Shown here: in pieces, positions 53,392 to 62,333 of the stretch | How positions within the stretch are numbered: position 1 is the first letter of the stretch | How the letters are laid out: each line of letters starts with the position of its first letter | NCBI GenBank assembly: GCA_902573465.1 | Contig: CACGJX010000001.1 | Coordinates: forward strand, 142,271 to 206,270 | DNA: 64,000 bases | From: an uncultured Pelagibacteraceae bacterium | Lineage (GTDB): Bacteria > Pseudomonadota > Alphaproteobacteria > Pelagibacterales > Pelagibacteraceae | Reading direction: 5' to 3' | Made by a program: the position numbers and the translations under genes | The notes under the pieces: model-generated | What the model was told of the DNA's origin: nothing | The model's database searches: none | The model's input: only the letters and a program-made list of their open reading frames with translations

Positions 53392-54577
53392 TAAAATGAC
53401 AGTTAGGTTCTACAACTGTCCAAGATGAAGTACCAAAGTTTCTTTTAAAAATATTTCCAAAGTTAAGAACTATTTTTCTTTGATAATTATTAAGTTTACT
53501 TTGATTAGTAGACCATTGTTTTAATCTTTGAACATTCTCATGATCTGGAAATCGAGTTACATAAGCATAAAGCCATCCCCAATTACTACTTGATCTACTA
53601 TCTAGATCTTGAACTTTATAATTCTTAGCAGGCCCAGGTGATTTCATCTCTTTCGCGTATTTAAATACAATCTCATTAGTTTCTGTGAAATCTATAAAAA
53701 ACTTAACAAGATTGTGATAATTCTTTCCTCTATATTCATATTCCCAAATGTTATAGCCCTGGTTTTCAGCGATAATTGCTATTACTGCTAAAGCATTCAT
53801 GGCTCTTCCTTGATAAAACATAGCTCTGCCACCACGTCTTGTTTCAATAGGTAAGCTTCCATCTCCTCTTTGGTGTTTAATTGCTGCCTCATAATTTTTA
53901 AAAGCTTTACGAAACTGAGTGCTATCGTTTAACAAAATTCCTAATTCCATGTGTGCTATAGCTGAGGAAAGTGCATGGTTATGGGCTCTTTTTGGAACAC
54001 CTATTGCTTGAGTGCCTTGTTTATATGTCATGCCATACATGAGATGTTTATTTTTTTTGACAATTCTTTCAAACCAATCTTTTATTATTTTATCTTCATT
54101 ATTAGGAACTTTAACAATTTGTTTAGCAAATGAATAAGCTGCCATCATTGGTGATGCTACCCAAAGATTAACTGTCAAAGTATCATTCCAATGTCTACCT
54201 TCATGATTAGATGGTCCTGTTCTTTTTGCAGCATCAGCTTTTGCCCAATCTAAAATTACTCTTTTTACATTTTCACAAGCTTCAATGCTTCCTCCGCCGC
54301 AAGGACGTTTAAAATTTTCAAACTTATTTAAAGCATACATAAATCTATTATCCAGACCGTATCCTGACGGAGCGTCAACTTTGACTACTGGTAAAACGGG
54401 ATTAGTGGTTTGATTTACATACATATTCTTAATACATTTATCTAAATTTTCTGGAATTGGAAAAATAATTTCTGGTTTATTGACTGTTGCTTTTCTTTTT
54501 ATTTCTTTAAAATCACTTTTTGATGTGTTGGTAACAATTAAAGATAATAAAATTAAAAGAGAAACTTTTTTAAACAT
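53384..54577 (-). CDS. Secreted alginate lyase-fold protein
   Basis: A 397-residue exported protein (signal peptide LLILLSLIVTNTSKS) with the alpha/alpha toroid of the alginate lyase superfamily (PL5-like). Recognised parts are RAHNHALSSAIAHMELGILLND, with the Asn-His pair, and DGSLPIETRRGGRAMFYQGRAMNAL, with Arg and Tyr where AlgL has its catalytic residues. It would cleave uronate polysaccharide in the periplasm. No alginate uptake genes are nearby. The paired CGGG and EPNCHF cysteines may form a disulfide. Confidence 0.75.
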   Translation of the reverse strand: MFKKVSLLILLSLIVTNTSKSDFKEIKRKATVNKPEIIFPIPENLDKCIKNMYVNQTTNPVLPVVKVDAPSGYGLDNRFMYALNKFENFKRPCGGGSIEACENVKRVILDWAKADAAKRTGPSNHEGRHWNDTLTVNLWVASPMMAAYSFAKQIVKVPNNEDKIIKDWFERIVKKNKHLMYGMTYKQGTQAIGVPKRAHNHALSSAIAHMELGILLNDSTQFRKAFKNYEAAIKHQRGDGSLPIETRRGGRAMFYQGRAMNALAVIAIIAENQGYNIWEYEYRGKNYHNLVKFFIDFTETNEIVFKYAKEMKSPGPAKNYKVQDLDSRSSSNWGWLYAYVTRFPDHENVQRLKQWSTNQSKLNNYQRKIVLNFGNIFKRNFGTSSWTVVEPNCHFTK

Positions 54578-57267
54578 TAACCAGTATTTTTCATCGCTGC
54601 AGAAATTCCAGCTATAGAAGTCAACAATGCATCCTCTAAATCTTTTCTATTTTTTTTATTTTTATTTTTTTTAAGCTTAGAGATAACAATAGGCTGAATA
54701 ATATTTAGAACTTCTGAATAAATATTTCTCACTATAATTCCAGTTCTGAATTGTTTTCTTATTTTAAGAATTTCTTTTGGTGCAATTTTTTTATTTAATT
54801 TTTTAATAGTATCAAATTGAAATCTAAGTCTCTTTCCAACTCTTTTAAGTTTTTTATCTGCAAGAAATTCTTCATAAATTTTTGATATCTCTGGGTCAGC
54901 TTTTGAAATTACCATATCGAGCATATCGAGCATGGAATTGAAAAAAGGCCAGTTTCTTTCCATATCATATAAAATCTTTCTAAATTCTTTTATATAAGAA
55001 TATCTCAAAGCCTCAGCACTTCCTAGCCAAGCCGGGAGCATAAGTCTAATTTGTGTCCAAGCAAATACCCAGGGAATAGCTCTCAGACTTTGGATGTTAT
55101 CAACATTTTTTCTTTTTGAGGGCCTTGAACCAATTGATAATTTTCCTAATGCTTTATGAGGAGTAACTGTTTTAAAATATTCTATAAAATCTGAGCTTTG
55201 ATTGATATTTTTTCTATAAGAATTTTTTGAAATATCAGACATCTTCTCGATTAGATTTCTCCATTCTTTCTTCGGAATAGGTGGTGGATTTAATGTTGCT
55301 TCAGTAACTGCACCTATGTAACTACATAGATTGTAATTAGCTAATGGTTCGTATCCATATTTTTGCTGGATAACTTCGCCTTGATCAGTAATTCTAATAT
55401 TTCCATTCACAGAATTTGGAGGTTGAGATCTCAAAGTAGCTTGGATTGGACCTCCTCCTCTACCAGGTGACCCTCCTCTTCCATGAAAAAATGTTATCTT
55501 AATTTTGAATTTCTTTCCAAGTTTTATGATTTCCTCCTGGGCTTTATACTGATGCCAACTAGCACATATTTTTCCTGCATCCTTACTGGAATCTGAGTAC
55601 CCAATCATTACTTCCTGACTATAATTTATTAATTTTCTATACCAACCTTGGGAAAATAAAGTTTCCATTATAGATTTTGCATTAATTAAGTCATCCAAAG
55701 TTTCAAACAAAGGAACTACCCTTAATTTATCTTTTATTTTGGCCTCTTTTTGTAAAAAGGAAACTGATAAGATATCAGAAGCTGATGTAGTCATTGAAAT
55801 TACATATGCACCTAGACATTCTGGTGGTTCTTTAGATAGAGTTTTAAATGTAGACCAAACCTCTTTATTTTCTTTGTTTCTAAATCGAAAATTTCCTATT
55901 TTTTTAGATTTTGAAGTGATTGATGATCTTAAAAAATTTAATTTCTCTTTTTCACTAAAATTTAAATAATTCTTATTATATTTAGCTTTAACTAGCTCTG
56001 AAATTAATTGTTTGTGTCTAGAAGACTCTTGTCTTATGTCTAGTCGTGCAAGGTTAATTCCAAAACATTTAGCCCGTCTCATTAAATCTAATAAATCCCC
56101 ACTAGCAATATTTTCATTTTGATTTTCCTCTAAAGATTCTCTCACAACTCTAAGAGGCTTAAGTATTTCCTCTCGAGAACTTAATAACTTTTTTTGATCT
56201 AGTGGTTTTTTTTGAACTAAATGTTGCTCGATTAATCTATGTGTAATTCGCATTTTATCCCTTAAAGGTCTTAAAAAAACTCTATAAGGCTCGAATGAAT
56301 TTCCAACCTTTTTCAAAATTTTTTTTGAGCACTTTTCCATAGAATAAGATCTAATAATTTTAGTTAAGGCTTTTTCATATAATTTTGCAGCCTCCCACCT
56401 AGACAATAAAATTACTTTTCTTGTTACCTCAGCAGTCACATTGGGATTTCCATCTCGATCACCACCCATCCAAGAACCGAATACTATAGGATTAAAATTT
56501 TTAGGTAAATTTTTATCCATATTTTTAACAAATATGGAATTTAATTTTCTATAAACTTTTGGAATGGTATCCCATAGACTATCTTCTATGATTGCAAGTC
56601 CCCATCTGGCTTCATCAAAAGGAGAAGGCTTTATTCTTTTTAAATCATCAGTGTTCCAAATAATTGTAAGTTCATCAAAAAGTTGTTTATCGAGAACTTT
56701 TAGTTTTGAGGGATATTTCTTTAACAATTCTCTTTCCTCAAGTATTTCAATTATTTTATGATATTTTTGAATTAAAGTTCTTCTTTTTACTTCTGTTGGA
56801 TGTGCAGTTAAAACTATACCTATATTTAAGTTTTTTGCTAAATCATATATCTTATTATTTGAAATAGTCTTTTTCCTAAATAAATCCTCAAAAATTTCCT
56901 CAATAAACAAGTTTTTATTATTCTTGATTTTTTTTTGATTATTTTCATAATCATTTAAACTCCTTGAAGCATCCACCAATTCAGACAAATTCATAAAATT
57001 CATAAAATGTGAAAACGCTCTTGTAAGTTTGAAAGTATTTTTTGGATCAAGATTTTTGATAACGTTTAATACTTTGTTATTCAATTTCTTTTGATTTGGT
57101 TTTTTTTTGTTAGCCTTAGATAATTTTCTTACCTTCTCAACTAAATCAAAAAATTTTTGATTTTCTTGAGTTTTAATAACTTTTCCAAGTACATTTCCTA
57201 AATATTTAACATCTTCTCTTAAAAGTTTAGTTGGAATTCTTTCATAATAAAGATCTTTTTTTTTCAT
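54577..57267 (-). CDS. ppc: Phosphoenolpyruvate carboxylase
   Basis: An 896-residue anaplerotic enzyme making oxaloacetate from PEP and bicarbonate. It has VLTAHPTEVKRRT with the catalytic histidine, FGSWMGGDRDGNPNVTAE, GYSDSSKDAGK, and the second histidine and glycine loop FFHGRGGSPGRGGGP. Length and order are normal. It overlaps the alginate lyase-like gene by one base and the glycosyltransferase gene by four. Confidence 0.96.
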   Translation of the reverse strand: MKKKDLYYERIPTKLLREDVKYLGNVLGKVIKTQENQKFFDLVEKVRKLSKANKKKPNQKKLNNKVLNVIKNLDPKNTFKLTRAFSHFMNFMNLSELVDASRSLNDYENNQKKIKNNKNLFIEEIFEDLFRKKTISNNKIYDLAKNLNIGIVLTAHPTEVKRRTLIQKYHKIIEILEERELLKKYPSKLKVLDKQLFDELTIIWNTDDLKRIKPSPFDEARWGLAIIEDSLWDTIPKVYRKLNSIFVKNMDKNLPKNFNPIVFGSWMGGDRDGNPNVTAEVTRKVILLSRWEAAKLYEKALTKIIRSYSMEKCSKKILKKVGNSFEPYRVFLRPLRDKMRITHRLIEQHLVQKKPLDQKKLLSSREEILKPLRVVRESLEENQNENIASGDLLDLMRRAKCFGINLARLDIRQESSRHKQLISELVKAKYNKNYLNFSEKEKLNFLRSSITSKSKKIGNFRFRNKENKEVWSTFKTLSKEPPECLGAYVISMTTSASDILSVSFLQKEAKIKDKLRVVPLFETLDDLINAKSIMETLFSQGWYRKLINYSQEVMIGYSDSSKDAGKICASWHQYKAQEEIIKLGKKFKIKITFFHGRGGSPGRGGGPIQATLRSQPPNSVNGNIRITDQGEVIQQKYGYEPLANYNLCSYIGAVTEATLNPPPIPKKEWRNLIEKMSDISKNSYRKNINQSSDFIEYFKTVTPHKALGKLSIGSRPSKRKNVDNIQSLRAIPWVFAWTQIRLMLPAWLGSAEALRYSYIKEFRKILYDMERNWPFFNSMLDMLDMVISKADPEISKIYEEFLADKKLKRVGKRLRFQFDTIKKLNKKIAPKEILKIRKQFRTGIIVRNIYSEVLNIIQPIVISKLKKNKNKKNRKDLEDALLTSIAGISAAMKNTG

Positions 57268-58133
57268 TTAATTTCATCAATATTTTTTATGTCATTTAAA
57301 GAATTTTTAAAATCATCCATATTTTCTCTTAATGCTAAATTTGATACAGAATAAACAGCAATTAACAATAAAAACAATGGTAATGCGGTTATTATAGATG
57401 CATTACTTTTAATGATCCAAATATATATAACTATGAATAAAGCGGACCGAATTAAAAAAGTTTTTCTAAAAACACTTATAATCGCAAGCGAATGTTTTAC
57501 CAGATTAATAAAACTCATTTGAGATGGTCCAAAGTATCTTGCTCCTCTGTGAGATGGAATAGAAATTAAATTTTGACTAACTTTTGTTAATGATCCTGAA
57601 AAACTATTCCAAGTAGCTTTTTCATTAATTAATTTTTCAACTGTTGATTTTGGAAGACAAGTATAATTACCAAATTTTATTGACTTGCCAGTAAAAACTA
57701 AAGTAATTAATTTATGTAATTGATAACAAATTTTAAATATCATTTTTTCAGATCTTTTTACTCTTTCTCCTACAAAGGTTTTTCCTTTAAAATTTGTTGC
57801 TTGATCTAAAAATAGTTTTATTTCATCAGGCCTATCTTCGCCATCTCCATCCATTGGTATAACGTAATCAAATTCCTCCTTTTCGAATATATATTTTAAT
57901 CCAGTTGCAATAGATCTTGTATGGCCCTGATTTTTATTCATGTTCAAAATTTTGATTGATTCTATATTTTCAAAATCTTTTTCTAAGTCTGGAAGGTCGT
58001 GATTAGATGCATCATTTATAATGATTACAGAAATTTTAAATTCTTTTTTTAAATATAAATTATTTATTTCATTTATTACTTTGAAAAGTGATTTCCAATC
58101 ATTGTAAACAGGAATTAAAATTTTAATTTTCAT
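57264..58133 (-). CDS. Family 2 glycosyltransferase
   Basis: A 289-residue GT-A enzyme. KILIPVYNDWKSLFKVINEI starts the nucleotide-binding half, the DxD-type metal site is VIPMDGDGEDRPDEI near residue 95, and two hydrophobic spans lie at the C-terminus (SALFIVIYIWI, ITALPLFLLLIAVYSV). This is the DPM1/GtrB-like layout that makes lipid-linked sugars. The neighbouring GT39-type gene could use such a donor. Confidence 0.83.
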   Translation of the reverse strand: MKIKILIPVYNDWKSLFKVINEINNLYLKKEFKISVIIINDASNHDLPDLEKDFENIESIKILNMNKNQGHTRSIATGLKYIFEKEEFDYVIPMDGDGEDRPDEIKLFLDQATNFKGKTFVGERVKRSEKMIFKICYQLHKLITLVFTGKSIKFGNYTCLPKSTVEKLINEKATWNSFSGSLTKVSQNLISIPSHRGARYFGPSQMSFINLVKHSLAIISVFRKTFLIRSALFIVIYIWIIKSNASIITALPLFLLLIAVYSVSNLALRENMDDFKNSLNDIKNIDEIK

Positions 58134-58142
58134 TTGATTTTT

Positions 58143-59465
58143 TTAATATCTTCCCAAACATATTTCATCTATACAAATAAATTGTGATGATTTTTTTAAA
58201 ATCTCATCAGTTAAAAATCCCTCCCATACCGGTCTCGATTTAAGATGATAAGAAAGATTCCCTGCTTTCCATTCATCTCCAGTAACAAATTGTATCTCTT
58301 TTTCAAAATCTCGATTCCATATTGCTTGAGTTTTTTTTGCAATTTCTTTACCTGGATAATCGGTTCGTTTTTCAGTTTGAGAAATTGATATGTAAGAGTA
58401 AGTAACTGGAGATAGAAAAAATAAAAATAAAAAGCTATAGAAAAAAATTTTTACCTTTTTTAAATTTATTTGAAGCTTAAATATATAAATAAAAAAAACT
58501 CCAAAAAATAAGTAGAAAGGTGTCATCCACATTGTTCTTATTTTTGATCCTGTAATTATAGAGGTTAAAAGCATCAAAAAAATTGGTAAGATATTTATTG
58601 TCATCAAAAAAAGTAATTTCTTATCTTTAAAATTAAATTTTAATTTTATCTTTTTTATTAAAAGCCAAATTAAGAAAAAAAAAGGTACTAGTGTTCCTAT
58701 TTGTTTAATCAAAAATATTATTGGATATTGAATATGATTTAAGATATTTGGATTTTCAAGACTTGTTCTCTTGATACCATAGAGTATCGTAATAAAATCA
58801 TTTTGATAAAGCCAAATAAAATGTGGGACTAATAAAATTAAAAATACCTCAATAGTAATTAAATATTTAAAGTCTAATTTTTTTTTTTTTTGAAAAAAAA
58901 TTAAGTAAATAAATAATAAAAAAATCGATGCTAGTAGATATACAAATAAATATTTAGAAAGAAAACCTAATGCTCCAAAAAGTCCAACTAAAAAACAATC
59001 TAGAAATTTTATTTCTTTTGAGGAGTAAATTTTCCAAGAAAAGTAAACCACTAAAGACCAAAATGGAAGTTGGCATACGTTAACATTGAACTCTGGGGTA
59101 GTAAAATTATAAAAATAGATTGAAACTAACAAAAATACAGATAATAAGCCTAACTTGTAATTTTCTAAAATTTCATTAGCAAATTTAAAAACATAGTAAA
59201 AAGCAATCAAAACAAATATCTGGCTTAGTAGATAATAAGCCCAATCTTGTGGACCAAAGATTTGAAAAAAAATCTCTGAAAAAAAAGCACTCATGGGTGG
59301 ATGCTTATTAAACCCCCAATCCAAATTACTTCCCCATGCTAAAGCCTCTATAGTATCTAAAGGTAAATTGTTATTTGTTAATGTTGGAATCAATGTCCAA
59401 ACAATTAAATGAGAAAAAAGGAAAATAAAAAAAATATTATTTATATTTCTATTTAAAACATTCAT
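58143..59465 (-). CDS. GT39/ArnT-like membrane glycosyltransferase
   Basis: An approximately 440-residue polytopic membrane protein with ten or more spans. It has the early periplasmic acidic motif NNLPLDTIEALAWG and HPPMSAFFSEIFF, as in ArnT/PMT-type (GT39/83) transferases that use polyprenyl-phosphate sugars. The start is placed at ATG 59465; a GTG at 59501 would add 12 residues but would run through the dksA promoter. The target is probably lipid A or another envelope glycolipid. Confidence 0.75.
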   Translation of the reverse strand: MNVLNRNINNIFFIFLFSHLIVWTLIPTLTNNNLPLDTIEALAWGSNLDWGFNKHPPMSAFFSEIFFQIFGPQDWAYYLLSQIFVLIAFYYVFKFANEILENYKLGLLSVFLLVSIYFYNFTTPEFNVNVCQLPFWSLVVYFSWKIYSSKEIKFLDCFLVGLFGALGFLSKYLFVYLLASIFLLFIYLIFFQKKKKLDFKYLITIEVFLILLVPHFIWLYQNDFITILYGIKRTSLENPNILNHIQYPIIFLIKQIGTLVPFFFLIWLLIKKIKLKFNFKDKKLLFLMTINILPIFLMLLTSIITGSKIRTMWMTPFYLFFGVFFIYIFKLQINLKKVKIFFYSFLFLFFLSPVTYSYISISQTEKRTDYPGKEIAKKTQAIWNRDFEKEIQFVTGDEWKAGNLSYHLKSRPVWEGFLTDEILKKSSQFICIDEICLGRY

Positions 59466-59494
59466 AATCAAATAATTACAATAATTAAGGTTGC

Positions 59495-59522
59495 TTGACA
59501 CCCTTATTTTGCTGAATATACT
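59495..59522 (+). promoter_or_regulatory. Consensus sigma-70 promoter for dksA
   Basis: A perfect -35 TTGACA (59495-59500), a 16-base spacer and a -10 TATACT (59517-59522, five of six) point to a transcript starting near 59529. That leaves a leader of only about 15 bases before the dksA ATG, without a Shine-Dalgarno. This is the best promoter match I see in the window. Confidence 0.8.
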
Positions 59523-59544
59523 CCCTCGAATTCAAATTTAATCA

Positions 59545-60069
59545 ATGCCTAAAACAAGCAAATTAAAAAAAAAGACCCCAAAAATTAAAAGCAAAACTAA
59601 GAGTAAACCTAAATCAAAAATAATTAGCAAGCCAAAAGAAATTGTTAAAGCTCCAATCAAAATTTCAAAAAATTATATACCTAAAGATAATGAAAAATAT
59701 ATGTGTGAAAAACATAAAGTTTTTTTTAGGATGAAATTACAAGAGTGGAGAAAAGAATTAGTTAAAGCTAATAATCAAGCTCTGTATAATGGAAGTATGG
59801 ATGATAATAGTATTTCAGCTGATATAGTTGATCAAGCTAGTTCATATACTGACAAAAATGTAGAAATGAAAGCTATTAACAGACAAATTAAACTAATATC
59901 AGAAATAGATAAGGCACTAGCAAGAATTAGGGAAGATACTTATGGATACTGTCTTGATACAGCTGAACCTATAGGACTAAGAAGACTTATGGCTAGACCA
60001 GTAGCAAAGTATACTATTGCAGCTCAAGAAAAACATGAAAAAGATGAAAAGGTTCACGCAGATGACTAA
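59545..60069 (+). CDS. dksA: DksA-family RNA polymerase-binding protein, cysteine-depleted
   Basis: A 174-residue DksA/TraR-family factor that enters the RNA polymerase secondary channel and works with ppGpp. The first 40 residues are a lysine-rich extension. The coiled-coil tip region is VDQASSYTDKNVEMKAI, and the globular end is RIREDTYGYCLDTAEPIGLRRLMARP. Of the four zinc cysteines in E. coli DksA only the first remains (CLDT; later YTIAA). It therefore resembles zinc-independent DksA2-type proteins. Its 3' end overlaps a microprotein gene. Confidence 0.9.
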   Translation: MPKTSKLKKKTPKIKSKTKSKPKSKIISKPKEIVKAPIKISKNYIPKDNEKYMCEKHKVFFRMKLQEWRKELVKANNQALYNGSMDDNSISADIVDQASSYTDKNVEMKAINRQIKLISEIDKALARIREDTYGYCLDTAEPIGLRRLMARPVAKYTIAAQEKHEKDEKVHADD

Positions 60070-60187
60070 AAAAAAGAAAAAAACTAAAAAAGTTCATAAT
60101 CCAGTAACTTATTATTTTACTAAAAAGTATATATATTATTATTATGGGTTGTTTTGGATAATTTTGTTATTTATTGTTTTTAGTTAA
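60062..60187 (+). CDS. 41-residue basic membrane microprotein after dksA
   Basis: The ATG lies inside the last codons of dksA (eight-base overlap). It encodes a Lys-rich N-terminus (MTKKKKKTKKVHNP), a tyrosine-rich stretch, and one transmembrane helix (GLFWIILLFIVF). The stop overlaps the next start as TAATG. No family is known to me. Its coupling on both sides supports translation. Confidence 0.55.
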   Translation: MTKKKKKTKKVHNPVTYYFTKKYIYYYYGLFWIILLFIVFS

Positions 60188-60291
60188 TGGATACAAAAAT
60201 ACTTTTGATAATTATCATAGTCCTTGCCATAGAGGTTTCAGGTCATGGAATTTTTGCTTCTTTGTTTAGATTGTTAAGTTCAATGAATTAG
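60187..60291 (+). CDS. 34-residue hydrophobic microprotein
   Basis: Starts in a TAATG with the previous microprotein and encodes one helix (ILLIIIIVLAIEVSG) plus an amphipathic tail (GIFASLFRLLSSMN). Its stop interlocks with the GST stop on the other strand in the same four-base fashion seen at other convergent pairs in the window, which supports it as a real gene. Function unknown. Confidence 0.5.
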   Translation: MDTKILLIIIIVLAIEVSGHGIFASLFRLLSSMN

Positions 60292-60917
60292 TATGGTTTG
60301 GGTGGAAACTCATTTTTGTCCATAAAAGCAAATCCTTTTTTAACACTATCTCTTTTTGAAATTTCCTCATACCATCTGGTGAGATTTTTAAAATTTTTAA
60401 GACCAATATCATGCCATTCGTGTCTTGCTATCCATGGAAATGTTCCAATGTCTGCAATAGTGTAATTGTTACCTGATAAATATTTTGATTTGGACAATCT
60501 CTCGTCTAACTCTTTGTATATTCGTTTAGAAATTTTAAAATACCTTTCCTCACCAAATTTACTTTTTCCAGGATTATAGTGATGAAATTGATGATGTTGA
60601 CCTAACATTGGACCAATATAACCCATTTGAGCCATCAGCCATTGGTTAATTTCTAATCTTTCTTCAGAATTATAAAATTTTCCACTTAACTCAGCTAAAT
60701 AAATTAAGATTGCTCCAGACTCAAATACAGTTTTTTTATTTTTATGATCAATAATTACAGGAATTTTACTTAAAGGACTTATTTTTTTAAATTCATCTTT
60801 GAATTGCTCACCATTATTAATGTCGACTTTGATTACTTTGTAATTAAATCCAATTTCCTCAAGCATAATACTAATTTTTTTGCCATTAGGTGTATTAGCT
60901 GAGTAAAGATCTATCAC
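60288..60917 (-). CDS. Glutathione S-transferase (YfcG/Ure2p-like)
   Basis: A 209-residue GST. The thioredoxin-fold N-terminus has LYSANTPNGKKISIMLEEIG, the cis-proline SPLSKIPVI and ESGAILIYLAE. The helical C-terminal domain has GNNYTIADIGTFPWIARHEW. The TPN motif at the active site is that of the YfcG/Ure2p-like disulfide-bond oxidoreductases. It overlaps the ferredoxin reductase gene by four bases and is the last gene of the redox set below proteorhodopsin. Confidence 0.86.
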   Translation of the reverse strand: MIDLYSANTPNGKKISIMLEEIGFNYKVIKVDINNGEQFKDEFKKISPLSKIPVIIDHKNKKTVFESGAILIYLAELSGKFYNSEERLEINQWLMAQMGYIGPMLGQHHQFHHYNPGKSKFGEERYFKISKRIYKELDERLSKSKYLSGNNYTIADIGTFPWIARHEWHDIGLKNFKNLTRWYEEISKRDSVKKGFAFMDKNEFPPKPY

Positions 60918-61930
60918 TCTTTTTTTCCAAGTCTTTTCAATAAGTTTGTTGAAGTTGTTGTGAATTCAAATCTATATTTTTCGTCAGGTCTTGCTAATTT
61001 AAAACATGCTCTTGCTGCTAAAGCTCCTTCATGGAACCCTGACAAGATAAGTTTTAATTTACCAGGATAATTACAGATATCACCCACTGCATAAATACCT
61101 TTTTGATTAGTTTCAAATTTTTCAGTATCTACCTCAATAGTTTTTTTATTGAGATTAAGACCCCAATTAGCAATTGGTCCTAGTTGCATAATAAGACCAA
61201 AAAAACCTAAAACATATTCAGTCTTTAAGTTTTTTATTTCATCATTATCATGTTTGATATCAATGCTTTCTAGTGTTTGTTCCCCATGAACATTTGTCAT
61301 TTGATATTTAGTAAAAAGATTAATTTTACCTTCTTTTACCAATTTGTGCATTTTATTAACAGTAGCTTGAGCACCTCTAAATTCATCTCGTCTATGTATC
61401 AAGTTAACATTCGACTCTTTTGATAACTCAATAGCCCAATCTAATGCACTATCTCCTCCTCCAAAAATTGAAACTGTTTTTCCTTTGAATATGTTTTTAT
61501 CTTTTACTGAATAAAATAATGATTTGTTTTCAAATCTTACGCACTCTTTTGGTGGAAATTTTCGAGGCTCAAATGAGCCAACACCACCTGCAATAATTAC
61601 ATTTGGTGTCAAAAAAGAATTCCCACTGCTAGTTTTTACTAACCAATTATTATCCTCTTTTTTTACTTCTTCAACTCTTTCGCTTAAATGAAATCTAATA
61701 TCAAAAGGTTTTAATTGATTTAATAAATTATTAGTAAGTTCTTCACCTGTACACTCAGGTACTGCAGGTATATCATAAATTGGCTTATCAGGATAAAGTT
61801 CAATACATTGCCCTCCAATTTTATCTAAATTATCAACTATCTCACAATCTAATCCGATTAATTTTAATTGATGTGCGGTGAACAATCCTGTTGGACCTGC
61901 TCCAATAATTAATGCATCAGTTTTTTTCAT
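60914..61930 (-). CDS. Ferredoxin-NADP reductase (thioredoxin reductase-like type)
   Basis: A 338-residue flavoprotein with FAD motif LIIGAGPTGLFTAHQL, GGQCIELYPDKPIYDIP, NADPH motif VSIFGGGDSALDWAIEL and GIYAVGDICNYPG. It lacks the CxxC pair that thioredoxin reductases carry before the NADPH domain. That makes it a YumC-type ferredoxin/flavodoxin-NADP oxidoreductase. A ferredoxin gene ends one base upstream, giving the natural partner. Confidence 0.88.
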   Translation of the reverse strand: MKKTDALIIGAGPTGLFTAHQLKLIGLDCEIVDNLDKIGGQCIELYPDKPIYDIPAVPECTGEELTNNLLNQLKPFDIRFHLSERVEEVKKEDNNWLVKTSSGNSFLTPNVIIAGGVGSFEPRKFPPKECVRFENKSLFYSVKDKNIFKGKTVSIFGGGDSALDWAIELSKESNVNLIHRRDEFRGAQATVNKMHKLVKEGKINLFTKYQMTNVHGEQTLESIDIKHDNDEIKNLKTEYVLGFFGLIMQLGPIANWGLNLNKKTIEVDTEKFETNQKGIYAVGDICNYPGKLKLILSGFHEGALAARACFKLARPDEKYRFEFTTTSTNLLKRLGKKE

Positions 61931-62251
61931 TTAAGCTTGTTTGGATGGTATGTTTACTTCAAGTCCATCTAATTCATCTGAAACAATTATTTGACAACTA
62001 AGCCTACTATTTGTGTTTGGTTCAAATGCCATATCTAACATATCATCTTCTCCATCCTCTTTTTTTGGAATTCTATTAAACCAATCATCTTTGACATAAA
62101 CATGGCAGGTTGCACATGCCATTCCCCCACCACAATCTGCATCGATGCCAGGGATATCATTTTGAACAGCTCCCTCCATAACAGTTAGACCATTTTGCAC
62201 CTCAACTGTATGAATTTGATTATCAGAAGTTATGTATGTTATTTTTGCCAT
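61931..62251 (-). CDS. [2Fe-2S] ferredoxin, adrenodoxin type
   Basis: A 106-residue ferredoxin with cluster ligands in DADCGGGMACATCHVYV and a fourth cysteine in RLSCQIIV, the C-x5-C-x2-C...C spacing of the adrenodoxin/ISC group. GLTVMEGAVQNDIPGI is the usual beta-grasp entry. It carries electrons for the adjacent reductase. It lies downstream of proteorhodopsin behind a terminator. Confidence 0.92.
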   Translation of the reverse strand: MAKITYITSDNQIHTVEVQNGLTVMEGAVQNDIPGIDADCGGGMACATCHVYVKDDWFNRIPKKEDGEDDMLDMAFEPNTNSRLSCQIIVSDELDGLEVNIPSKQA

Positions 62252-62270
62252 TCAATTGAATATAGGGATC

Positions 62271-62310
62271 AAAAAAAATAGGGCAAGTATGCAAAAACAT
62301 ACTCGCCCTA
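62271..62310 (-). terminator. Rho-independent terminator of the proteorhodopsin gene
   Basis: The stem TAGGGCGAGTATG / CATACTTGCCCTA, read on the - strand with one wobble, is followed by a run of eight T. It begins 24 bases past the proteorhodopsin stop and should end most transcripts before the ferredoxin gene. Confidence 0.9.
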
Positions 62311-62333
62311 AAATTATTTTAATTACTTAGTAA

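Noticed and set aside
59466..59501. GTG-initiated extension of the GT39-type gene
   Set aside because: It would run across the TTGACA of the dksA promoter, and ATG 59465 gives a normal membrane-protein start.
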